A DNA stretch of 64,000 nucleotides, taken from NCBI RefSeq assembly GCF_963675165.1, contig NC_087377.1, positions 4,464,042 to 4,528,041 on the forward strand, in the 5' to 3' direction. The notes below the pieces were generated by a model. It saw only the letters and a program-made list of their open reading frames with translations, was not told the origin of the DNA and did no database searches. The translations under genes and the position numbers were made by a program. The DNA comes from Halichondria panicea (taxonomy: Eukaryota > Porifera > Demospongiae > Suberitida > Halichondriidae). Positions 24,368 to 37,309 of the stretch are shown here, one piece after another (position 1 is the stretch's first letter; each line of letters begins with the position of its first letter).

Positions 24368-25446
24368 TAGCCTCGATCCCAGGCCGAGTTTTCGCTTTTA
24401 TAACGGTTAGGCGAACAACTAGGCCTGGTACTAGTTGTCTGCGCATGCGTCAAATTTTCATTGTATTTGTGGTCGGCAAAAATATTTAATAAATCAATAA
24501 TCGAAATTTGTACACAGAAAATGCACAGAGTGAGTACACACAAAATATGCACATAGGGAGCTGCTTCACAAGGGTCTGGGGAGTTGCCAGTTGTGCTGCA
24601 GCACGATTACAGTGACCCAGGGCAACTTCAAGATGATTGAATGTCTTCAAATTACGTTTCAACGATTTAGCAGGCTGCTGGACTTCTCTGATTCTAGGCC
24701 CCAACTCGTAACTCAGTTAAACTTTGCTTGAGAAAACGTAGATTCTCTTGATGCCTCTGAGCTACCCAGCAACGCTCGAACGAGCAGGTCATACTCCAGT
24801 CCTGTAAGTATAGGACAATATTAAAGAAACCAAACACGGTTAAACCCTTAAACTGTCCAGTCTCGTCCGTTAGTATAGCCAAGAGGAACAATGTTGGGAT
24901 AGCTGGATAGTAGCCAATGCTCCTATACAGAGAAGTAGACATTCAAAATACGTGTAGATCTAAACATATTAAATTTCTTGTATTAAACAGGTTATAGTGT
25001 CATTGTCGACGAGCTGATGATGGCAGCACCAAGTTCTCTAGCTCACACTCTTCACTTGATCCACCATATTAATGATGATACTATAGTCTACCTAGATCTT
25101 TAATACCAAACATGAACAAGACTTGATAGCATAGGGCCCACACAAAAATATCTGACCTTAACAAGCTTGACAAAGCTATACCTCTTCCCTTGTTATTCAG
25201 TCTTCAGAATAATGTTTTCTAAGCTTCAGAGAAGAGAGAAGCTTCAGCTAAGAGCCATTCCAATAATGATAAAACGGGAACTGACTTCTAGTACACGATA
25301 GTACACGAATATAAATGTCACGAAATTGAACGAGAATATCCATTCGTCAGAATCTGACGAACGACTGACACATGCGCAGACAACTAGTACCATAGTTGTT
25401 CGCCTAACCGTTATAAAAGCGAAAACTCGGCCTGGGATCGAGGCTA
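24368..25446. mobile_element. 1079-bp TAGCCTCGA-family transposon
   Basis: Termini TAGCCTCGATCCCAGGCCGA and the inverse TCGGCCTGGGATCGAGGCTA. The terminal repeats continue through TTTCGCTTTTATAACGGTTA and TGCGCAGACAACTAGTA. The flanks GTACTAG (left) and GTACTTAG (right) look like a diverged ~9-bp target duplication. Minus-strand frames inside (24486-24942) match nothing I recognise. It ends just upstream of the protease fragment. Confidence 0.8.
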
Positions 25447-25454
25447 GTACTTAG

Positions 25455-26052
25455 TCTCGCGGGCCATACTCCACAATCTGATAGGGCTTAAATTCTGGGC
25501 AAACCAAGCTCAGGAAGAAGGGATTACTTTGTCATTTGTGCTGTATTATAAGAAGGCAGCAATCAAGGCTAAAAATCCAGCCTCTTGCTCTAGCTTTGCA
25601 TCTTGCCACGACGTGTTTGCTGATGCTTTCCTCCAAGCTTACAATTACCCAATTGGTAAAACTGGAAGGGACAAATTAGCACAAGATATCAAAAATAAAG
25701 CTAATGCTGATGGTGCTTTCCTTGCTTTCTTCTCTAAGTACAGGCAAAGCCATTTCGCGTATGCGACAGCAGGTGGCGGACCTACATACATGCAGTACAG
25801 CAATGACGGTTGGGGGACCAATCAGATTGACAGGGTTTTTGCTCATGAAACTGGACATGTTTTTAACGCTCCGGACGAATACGGAAATGGCTGTTGTTGC
25901 GAAAAATTGTATGGCAAGGGAAGCTGCACTGCTAAAAATTCCAACTGCAGGACCTGCACTTCTGTTCAAACTAGCTGCATTATGGAAAATAATAATCTGA
26001 GCAACATTTGCGAGAGCAGCAAGAAACACGTGGGTTGGTGCTCTGAGGCTTA
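25455..26052 (+). pseudogene. C-terminal zinc-protease domain, 5' truncated
   Basis: An open frame of about 199 codons runs up to the edge of the adjacent transposon, so no start codon is assigned. It contains GLKFWANQAQEEG, ATAGGGPTYMQYSNDGWG and the zinc-binding motif VFAHETGHVFNAPDEYG (HExxH with downstream Asp/Glu), then a Cys-rich tail. The protease domain seems intact, but it has no N-terminus or signal peptide here. The N-terminal half of a gene that appears to be of the same family, from memory, lies at 18581-19491 on the other strand. It could still be expressed from an upstream exon I cannot see. Confidence 0.6.
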
Positions 26053-26436
26053 AGGAATATTTCTGGACTGCTTTACGGACTTGACTTATACCTCGTGTAG
26101 ATATAACTATAGATTATAGTTGAGTATAAGCTACAGTTTATTTTATGCGTACCCTCATGCAGTCTCCCCTCTTTATTATAACCATGCAGACATCACTATA
26201 GCGTTGCTATTTGTCTGGCACTCAACATTGCGTATGCGCATAACTCGCAGAGTGCATGTCCATTAGGCCTGTGCCAAATATTCCGGAATAATTATTAAAT
26301 ACAGAGGTTTTCAGGTTGGTTGACTATAGTGACTGTGAAATAAACAAAGCATGCGCATAGCTAGAGTCCACCCAGCTACTTCAACCTTTCAATAAACTTA
26401 CGAAATTCAAAAACTTAAAAACAAGATGCCGATTTA

Positions 26437-26623
26437 ATACTCGTTGGACCTTCGTTGGAGAGTAATTTGGCTCCATCTTGCTCATCACTTGAATTGTAAA
26501 GACATATCAAACCAAGTCAGCCTTTCTGAGAGCACTGTCTATAGATGTATTAAAACAAAATTGAAAAACCAAATAATAGATAAATACACACGATCCTTGC
26601 CAGAGCGCAAAAAATTGTTCAGC
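26437..26623 (+). pseudogene. Transposase helix-turn-helix fragment
   Basis: The translation SLDLRWRVIWLHLAHHLNCK and DISNQVSLSESTVYRC has the pattern of the N-terminal DNA-binding domain of IS630/Tc1-like transposases. The frame closes at 26623-26626 in the inverted-repeat arm. No DDE catalytic domain follows. Confidence 0.55.
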
Positions 26624-27192
26624 TGATTTGGCTCATTCACAAAGGTAAAATATTCCACGGTATCTACAATCAAACGTAGCAGTACAAAGGGAAAGTACCC
26701 ATCCTACAATGCAATGTAGTGAACAGGAAAACTACAAGCCCAGCAATACAATAGGAGATAAACCACAAGAGCTTACCCTGTTAACTTTGTTGTTCTTTGC
26801 GTATATCCTCTTTAATACCAGCCACGATAATATGATTGTACAGCGTCTGTGGTGGATAATAATAAGAAACGCAATCATGCATTTGGTTTGTAAGTGTGTG
26901 ACTTAGCAAACGTACGCGTGGAGATTTTGTGGCAACTAAAACCATTCCTCCCCAAATGCATAAATGGATCAACATGATATGGTAATGATAACGAGTGCTG
27001 CAAGCTGCGCTGTGCTAATGCTTCTCGCCATTTTGCTTTCGTTTAAAAACTATTAAGAGTTATGGAAGAGGTGAAGAGGTAATTATATACAAGTTATTGT
27101 TGACAGAATTGAATTCCACACAGTCATTATAGGAGAGGAGCTTAATTAGTGGATGCCTCGGTGGAGGTGCCAAAACAAACTATAGCTTTTTA

Positions 27193-27513
27193 TACACACA
27201 ATATTATTTTTGTTTTGGAATTCAGGGAAATTCAAATAGTGGGTAATGATCGACTATGATTGTCGATGCCAAAGTGGTAAAAGGGCAATTATCCAACTCT
27301 GTTGAGGCCTCCCATAGGAGGGAGCTTAAAGCTACATGTTAAACTGCTATATAAGTCAGCAACAGGCTAGTCCAGGAAGAACTGTCTGCTTTAGAGAAGA
27401 TCATGTGGGTGAACGCACTCCTGATACGTCATTCTACAAATCAGTACAATTTCATCAAAAACACAACAAAACGGTGCAAATTATATACATGTTCGTTTCA
27501 ATTTAAAAGTTTT
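27193..27513. other. Non-coding stretch downstream of the receptor kinase gene
   Basis: It holds the outer end of the long inverted repeat and likely 3' untranslated sequence of the minus-strand receptor kinase. No gene seen. Confidence 0.5.
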
Positions 27514-30500
27514 CTAAACAGAAGTTTCGTGTGAAGATCGTCTGTGCAGTATTTTAGCATATCCAGTGGGGTTTCGATAGTCACTGTAACCTTCATGGTT
27601 GTGCTTTGGCGGGTCACTGTTGAAATGATCAGTAACTTGTATTTCATTTCTCAGTCCATAAGCGAAATTGGTTTCCGTGGCTACTTGTTCAGCTTGTAAC
27701 TGATCTTCAACACTTATCCTGTATGCAGCATTTTCTTCCATAGCAACATCCTCAGCAACGGCCTCAGTAAGTTTTTTTTGCTCTTTGGCCGAGTGGACGT
27801 GATCATACTCTACAAAATAGAGCACACCCTAACTTAGAGTGAACTATCAATTGCATGCTTACTGTGTTCATCCTCAGTGATGGGGACTAGCTCCATGTTC
27901 AGTTCCACGTAGCCCACCATGGTGCTCAGAACTTTCTCCAACTCGGCTGCTAGCTCATCGAAGGATGGCCTCTCATCAGAATCCTCGTACCAACAGCTGG
28001 TCATCAGCGAGAACCTGTAACGAAGAATTCAACATGATTATATAGACAGAAAATGTTTACAGTATAGTTAAACACAACATTACAATCGAAAAGTTGCCAC
28101 GACATGTTTAAATATTAATGTCGAAAATTTCCTACATCTCTGTGGAGCAGGAAGTATTCTGGGGAGGTTCTAATCTCTTTCCCTCTCTGAGTAGAGCCAC
28201 TAGGGACATTGGGTCCACTCCAGGGTAGGGGGTCCGGCCACTACTGAAGACCTCCCACACTGTCACACCATATGACCACTGTAGTTGAGGAGACAATAGA
28301 CAAAGGTCGTAATGTCAAGCAAAATTGAGCATATAAAATTAACACTTCGAGAGCACAAAACTGAAGTCTACAACAACAACAACAAGTTTTATTATAATAT
28401 ACCACGTCGGTCTTCTCGTTGAAGATAGCATCGTTTAGACTCTCTACTGCCATCCATTTGTACGGCAGTTTGACTCCCTCCAAATCACCTTGCCTGAAAT
28501 ATCCATAGCCATACACATCTTCAGCTAGACCAAAATCACCAACTTTGAGGTCACCATTTGAATCCAACCTATATAAAGACACAAAAAATGAAAGTTTATT
28601 GTGATCTCAATACGTGGTAACGATCGGAGTGTGTGCACGTTACTAGTATACTAAGACCATACAAACCAGTTCAGTGCCTCACATGCAGTTCCTGGCAGCC
28701 AGGTCTCGATGGACGAACTTGTGCCGAGCAAGATACGCCATTCCAAGAGCTATTTGATGACACATCTTCAACAGCAGCTTCCTCACAGCTAACACCTATC
28801 AAAAAAATTGTTTTAGTAAATGTGTTGATTTCACGAAAACTCAAAAATTTACTCCAAAAAGCATACTAATTTATTATTTTGATAATAATTATTTTCAGAG
28901 AGTTAATGAAATGAACCTTTGGTGTAATCGGATGTTCTTAACTCTATAGTTATCGGTCCACAAAGGTAGATACGAAAACGGTTTCAGAAGAAACACAAAG
29001 GGCCGACGTATAATTATTCCATCCACATGCATATGCTATATGGAGAGACCTAGCTTGCTGTATTAATTATAGAGGGTGACCTGCTTATAAAAATTTAATA
29101 ACTAGAGTACTGAAGTGCTATAGCCCTTGGCTGTTTACTTGACACAATCAATAATAGTAGTACGTATAAAGCATGAAAGCTGGTTAAGTAGCAAGTAACA
29201 CGAGCAATGAAATTCTATCGTTCCTGGTGGTACAGGATCACTTCAGCTGAAAATACATACCTGGAGAAAAGGACGCATGTAGAAGCTAGAGGCCAACGTG
29301 CAAGTTCAAGCTCCTTATAGCTTTTGCTTGCTTTTATACGACAATGAAACTAATAATTTGTTGTGTGAAGGTTATCCATGCTGTACGCAGAGCTATGGCA
29401 CCCAGGTGAGCAGGCTCATACATTGCAAACAGACAGACAGACAAACAAACAAACAAACAAACGGACTACACACGCTGGCCGCGGCACGGCCTCAGGTAAT
29501 TACATAGGATTACCATAATAAGATACATCATGCACTTGCTCCTCGTAGTCAAAATAAGATTGGCCTGCATACCTTCTCAGAATCCTCTCCCTCTGCCAAC
29601 TCTAGGGCAGATCTCTCTTTCTTCAAGTAGTCTAGTAGACTCCCATTAGTCATATACGGCATCACCATGGAAACACCAGGTCCAGCGTCGAGACACACCC
29701 CAATCAGGGGCATGACGTGAGGGTGGTGGAATTCTTGCATCTTAGTGATCTCACTCACCATGCTCTGTACGTCACTCGGACTGAACAGACCTGGAGGAAG
29801 GAGAGAGTATATACACAGTATAGCGCGACATTTTTAAGGAGCTTAATTTTCGTTGTTTTCAAGTGGTTATAGCTAAAGGTCCACAAAGTACTTAGCTAAC
29901 GGAATATGCAGCGTCATTTACCAAATAGAGCGACATATATTCGACGAAATGTGTTTAGAGGCACTTCAATGACATTTTCGTGCTATACGGTATAATCATA
30001 ATAATTATAATGATAATATTATAGTAACAGACAACGTGTGTGTACACACTCTTAAAGCGAGAAGGAAATAATATTAAAGAATCAATACTATACTAAAAAT
30101 ATTGTTCTATAAGTATACCGGTTAATAAGCGCATATAGAAGAAAGAACATATAATATAATATGCGCCTATTATCCGGATGCGGTTATAATTATAGAGATT
30201 AACCAAGCCCATAAAATCATGACGTTTCAATGACGCATGCATTAGCTGGCTCGATCATTGTCTGCAAGAGGTCTATAGTCATGCATATCAGCAGTAACAC
30301 AACTAGTGAAATAGACTTCACATCTATAAAGGAGTGTGGAAACCATGCAGTTGTTGGACAGAAAACTTTGCAGAGAAACCTGCGCCTTCTATCGAGGCTC
30401 TAGCTTGGTCTGCTAACCAGTATATGCGCCTATTATAGTTGATGTGCATTTATTTATTTTACCATGTGCACTTTAACCAGTATTGAAAATAAACTTATAG

Positions 30501-33500
30501 TTTTATACCTTTCAGAGTCTTCAAAGCCACGCCCCTAATGGCAACGTTGTTCCAGTCCATTAGCAGTCCTTTGTACACAATCCCAAAGGCTCCTGGAATG
30601 CATGGGAACAGTGATTAATACTCTGCCAGAGATGGACGATATTTTTAATTCTCCCAATCACATTCAATGCTCATAATTAACCCGAGGCGCGCCGTGGCGT
30701 CACGGGTTATAGTAGTCTGTCAGTCTGTCTGTGTATTCTGAGTCTACTCATCTAGATGTGATAACACTGTGTTTTTACCATGGATAGCCTCAACACAACA
30801 ATTAAGGTAGTACTTTTAAATTTGGCAGAGTTTGATGTTAAAGCTTTGTTGTCAAATAAAGCGAGCAAAAGCTAACAAACTAAAAAGCTCGATTCTGTAC
30901 GTTGGCCTAGATGTACACGCGGCTTTAACTCGAGACTGTAGACTCACTAAATTAACGCCGAGGGTTTGTACTTCAGTGCTCTAGTTATTCTTACGTATTA
31001 GTTACCTTGACCGACTGGATCTTGCAGTTTCAGATTAGAGCTGGGAATTCTCATTGATTCTGGAACATACTTCACAATCTCTCGCATTTGATAATCTGCA
31101 GACATTCGATTTTTAATTTAATATCACGTATACACCATTTAGTACTTACCCATAAGATTGCTTCGATCAGACAGCTTCCTCATTCTATATAATTATAAAG
31201 AGAGAGATGTATCAACTCAACAATACACACAACACAATAGTTACAATATAGTAGCTAGTTCAAATACTGCATGTATAGCACCTTATGTATACCTCATGAA
31301 GGCCTCACCTTATAGTAGACACTCTTAGCCTCTCTGCTTTGTTTCGTCTCAACCTTGCATATATACAAGCACATATGCAGGGACCAACAGTTATCACCAG
31401 TAGAACAAGAGCACCCACAACTCCGACAGATGTGAAGGTTGCTAACGTATTATTGTCAATGGCCAAGTCTAAACACGTATGATTGAAATAAACAAGATAC
31501 AACCATAATTATTATGTTAACAGAATAGCAATCATAATGTGGAATAATATTAAGATCCCAAATGAACAGTTTGTGTAGGCCCTCAACAAAGGCCACCGCA
31601 GGCTCTGTACAACGGCTAAAACTTTGTTCTCCAAAGATGGTCGTTATAAAGAGGTTTCCACGGCACGCATACATGGACGATTTGAAAAATGAAGACTATA
31701 CTGGAGTGAGAGAGTGTTACGTCCCATGCAAACCTAGCTGACACAGTACCACTTTATGAAAGCACTGTCCTTTGTATAGAGAGGTATTTAATTATACCTT
31801 TCTTATTATTGTCAGTTTGAGTCACGTACGTACGTATATAGGCTGAGGGCTGAGGGTATACTACTCGATAATTTTGACATAATTATGATAATTATGATAT
31901 ATAGTTATACAAGCACACGCAGTACCATACATGTACCTATAGGGCTTACTTGATATGCACGCAGGTTCAGTGCCCGTCCAATCCCCATCGAAGCATATCC
32001 TAGTGCTGTCAGGTGTATTAATGCTGAATCCACTGCTACACGAGTAGCTTGCAACAGTTCCATTGGGTTTAGTGTCATTCAACGTGAAACCAATGATGCC
32101 ACCATTGTCATACACCAAATCACCATGGTCAATTTGAGACAGGTTAGAGCAAAACGCTACAAAAAATGGATACAATTTTGAATGCACTTTTGCACTTACG
32201 CACTTAAGCCTTTAACTTTACGTAAATTTCCTCTGTTAAAACGCGTAAATAATAAATTACTAGAAGGAGAGAGTGTCCAAAACAACCTGACAGTATACCA
32301 CACTATGAAAGCCCTGACCTTGCATGTATAGAGAGGTATGTTTAATACTTTTATTATCATAGTAGGTATGTACATATTCACATCTGATATTCTAAAGCAT
32401 GATACGGCCGATACACATAACCATAAGCTACATACATACATACTCAAGGCTTACTTGCTATGCACACAGGTGCAGTGGCTGTCCAATCCCCATTGAAGCA
32501 TGTCCTAGTGGCATTTCCATCCAGTCTGAATCTACTGGGACAAATGTACGTTGCAACAGTTCCATTCTGTTTTAAATTAGTGGCATTCAACAGATCTTCC
32601 GTAAGATTGTACATGATATCACCGTTGACAACTTGAGGTAGGTCAGAGCAAAAGGCTAATAATGGAAAAAATTGTAATCATATTATAGTACGTATACAAC
32701 ACAGGAAAAATATCTAAATTTCCTATACTTTCAGGATAGTACAAAATTTCCTGTAGACTTTCCTGTATGAATCTTACACATGTCCTGAACTTCTTCAGGA
32801 ATAGTAAAGGAAACTATACAGGAAACGTTGCACTATCCTTTGTAAGTAGGTTGCAGGACACTTGCAGGACACCTGCCATTTTTCAGGAAATGTGCAGATT
32901 TTATGGGCTGCACTGTAGCAGCACTGTAGCAGGAAATTTAAATATTTTCCCTGTGCAAAATATAAAGAACACTTTTCGTGGACTTAATTTTCGTGTAGGA
33001 TTGTTAACTCACAAAATCAGCGAACATTAACAAATACGGCAGTCATGCAATTATAATTACATACATGTACTCATGCAGGCTGAGGGCTACACCTTTTAAG
33101 CACACACGTTCAGTGCCTGTCCAACCCCCATTCAAGCATATCCTAGTATTGGTTGTTCCATCCAGGATGAATCCATCCATACAAGTGAACGTTGCAACAG
33201 TTCCATTTGGTCTAGTACCAATAAACGGATCTTCTTTTGTATCATACTCCAAATTACGATCGGCAATTTCAGGTAGATTAAAGCAAAAGGCTGCAAATAA
33301 GAGACAATCATGAAAACAAAATGAATACCACTAGCAGGCAATAGTGAAACCTTATTGTTACCTTGTTATCTTCTAATATTGAAACCTACAGTAAAGACTT
33401 AAGTCTGTCCAATCCCCATTCAAGCATATCCTAGTATTGGTTGTTCCGCGTTGCAACAGTTCCATTACAGTAAAGTCTTTACTGTATGTAAATATTATGA

Positions 33501-34174
33501 GTAACACATTTCCTCCTTCATGCAGTTGTATAAGCACATGCATGGTTTCTATAGTATGCATGGTGCTCAGTATAAAGAGAGGCCTATACATGCACCTTCC
33601 AGACATGTTGGCGTTTTTCCCAACCATTCAGTGTTGTTACACGTCCTTGTTTCATCTCCAGAGAGATAGTAACCTTGGTTACACGTGTGTGTGGCGACAG
33701 ACCCATACGGCCTCCGAGGGAAACCAACAAAATCATATGCGATGTTCCCGTTGGTCAACTGGAGTAAATCATCACACTGACCTGTGTAAATTGATATAAT
33801 GGTTACCCATTATGAGATTAAAGTCACTCTAAATTATTATGGACATGCACTTCTTGAGATTTATAGAATGAAAATGGTCTTATTTATTAGCTAGCCTTAA
33901 TGATTTCTGTTAACTTCAACGTGCTTTTGGACTTTGTCGACTGTCCTGATATACGATATATACCCTAATTCTACATTAATGTTGGAGGTTCTATTGAAAA
34001 CCAATCATAGAGTAATCACACATTATTTATTATAATTATACAAACATGCATCCAGTCGACAAGCTAATGACTGTAGCGTAGGCACACACATGTAGACCCC
34101 TATATGGTGATAAGCACGACAGCTGTACGTACCTTGATCGTCTATAATGGTAATGGTGTAAGTTCGTCGTGGTA
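27514..34174 (-). CDS. Receptor tyrosine kinase with four sushi (CCP) domains, 5' end missing
   Basis: Exons read from high to low coordinates: 34133-34174 (into gap), 33596-33781, 33093-33290, 32455-32655, 31950-32156, 31309-31468, 31150-31184, 31006-31095, 30509-30592, 29573-29790, 28683-28795, 28403-28568, 28136-28278, 27863-28014, 27514-27809. All phases are consistent; about 760 residues are visible. Each of the four exons after the first encodes one CCP domain, all phase 1-1. Exon 31309-31468 encodes the transmembrane helix ([20 protein letters not shown]). Kinase motifs: [34 protein letters not shown], and KWMAVESL typical of tyrosine kinases. The tail has several Tyr residues (YGL, YSDY, YAKI) that could be docking sites. 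The ligand is unknown. The signal peptide exon is presumably in or beyond the gap. Confidence 0.88.
32698..32955. mobile_element. MITE in an intron of the receptor kinase
   Basis: The left end CACAGGAAAAATATCTAAAT and the right end ATTTAAATATTTTCCCTGTG are inverted imperfect copies. The interior repeats short AGGAAA/TTTCCT words. It lies between the second and third sushi exons. Confidence 0.65.
33393..33480 (-). pseudogene. Relic of a duplicated sushi-domain exon
   Basis: The + strand CCAATCCCCATTCAAGCATA and CCTAGTATTGGTTGTTCC match the sushi exon at 33093-33290, then jump to GTTGCAACAGTTCCATT, which lies ~30 bases further on in the real exon. The piece is bracketed by CAGTAAAGACTT and its inverse AAGTCTTTACTG. 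It has no splice sites at its edges and probably is not used. Confidence 0.6.
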
Positions 34175-34374
34175 NNNNNNNNNNNNNNNNNNNNNNNNNN
34201 NNNNNNNNNNNNNNNNNNNNNNNNNNNNNNNNNNNNNNNNNNNNNNNNNNNNNNNNNNNNNNNNNNNNNNNNNNNNNNNNNNNNNNNNNNNNNNNNNNNN
34301 NNNNNNNNNNNNNNNNNNNNNNNNNNNNNNNNNNNNNNNNNNNNNNNNNNNNNNNNNNNNNNNNNNNNNNNNNN
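34175..34374. other. Assembly gap (200 N)
   Basis: Exactly 200 N, a conventional placeholder size. The 5' exons of the receptor kinase and the 3' exons of the PP2A gene both disappear here, so the true missing length is likely larger. Confidence 0.95.
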
Positions 34375-34532
34375 TCTGGTGTTAGCTCAAACAAAACTTC
34401 TGCACGATGTAGCCTCTTTATGAATGGTCTAACAAATACACATAAAGTTGACATGTTACCCTTTATGCATATTTGTTAGACTATATGATGTAGGTTAAAA
34501 ATTTGACAGTACAATAATTTAACAGGTAGCTA

Positions 34533-37055
<2,523 letters not shown>

Positions 37056-37262
37056 TCTGTATCTAAGTTCGACAAGTACGTGCTTCTTTTGAGAGCTTGT
37101 TTCAAGAACGGGACTTGATGGGCGTGGCAAGTCCTGTAAGGGGTGGGTTACGCCCCCATCTAGTTGACTAACCCTCGGCTTTATCTCGAATAGTGCCCTG
37201 TAGCGTTGAAGTTCAACCTTTTTGTTAATGATCTTTACCTTTTTTAGCACCTCTGGTTGTGC

Positions 37263-37309
37263 TAGCCTCGAGACCACGCCGATTAAAATACGGCGTGGTC
37301 TCGAGGCTA
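37263..37309. mobile_element. 47-bp palindromic mini-element
   Basis: Arms TAGCCTCGAGACCACGCCG and the exact inverse flank a 9-base loop ATTAAAATA. Termini match the TAGCCTCGA family. Flanks GGTTGTGC and GTTGCATGC are only loosely alike, so a target duplication is uncertain. It lies upstream of the PP2A start codon. Confidence 0.7.

Larger units (their letters stand above)
22331..27290. repeat. Long inverted repeat (arms ~600 bp, 2.4-kb loop)
   Basis: The arm at 23587-24195 is matched in reverse complement by 26583-27192. Shared blocks include GCACAGCGCAGCTTGCAGCA, TTTGGGGAGGAATGGTTTTA and GTACTGCTACGTTTGATTGT. The match resumes outside an insertion on the left side: 22355-22385 pairs with 27236-27262 around AATCATAGTCGATCATTACC. 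The loop holds a 1079-bp transposon, a protease gene fragment and a transposase HTH fragment. Confidence 0.8.

Noticed and set aside
24486-24942. Two minus-strand frames inside the 1079-bp transposon
   Set aside because: No recognised motif; they could be a captured fragment, but nothing supports a gene.
33437-33799. 120-codon plus-strand frame
   Set aside because: It is the antisense of a sushi exon and its flanking introns.
34023-34454. Frames spanning the N gap
   Set aside because: The middle is unknown sequence, so continuity is not supported. Only the exon end at 34133-34174 is kept.
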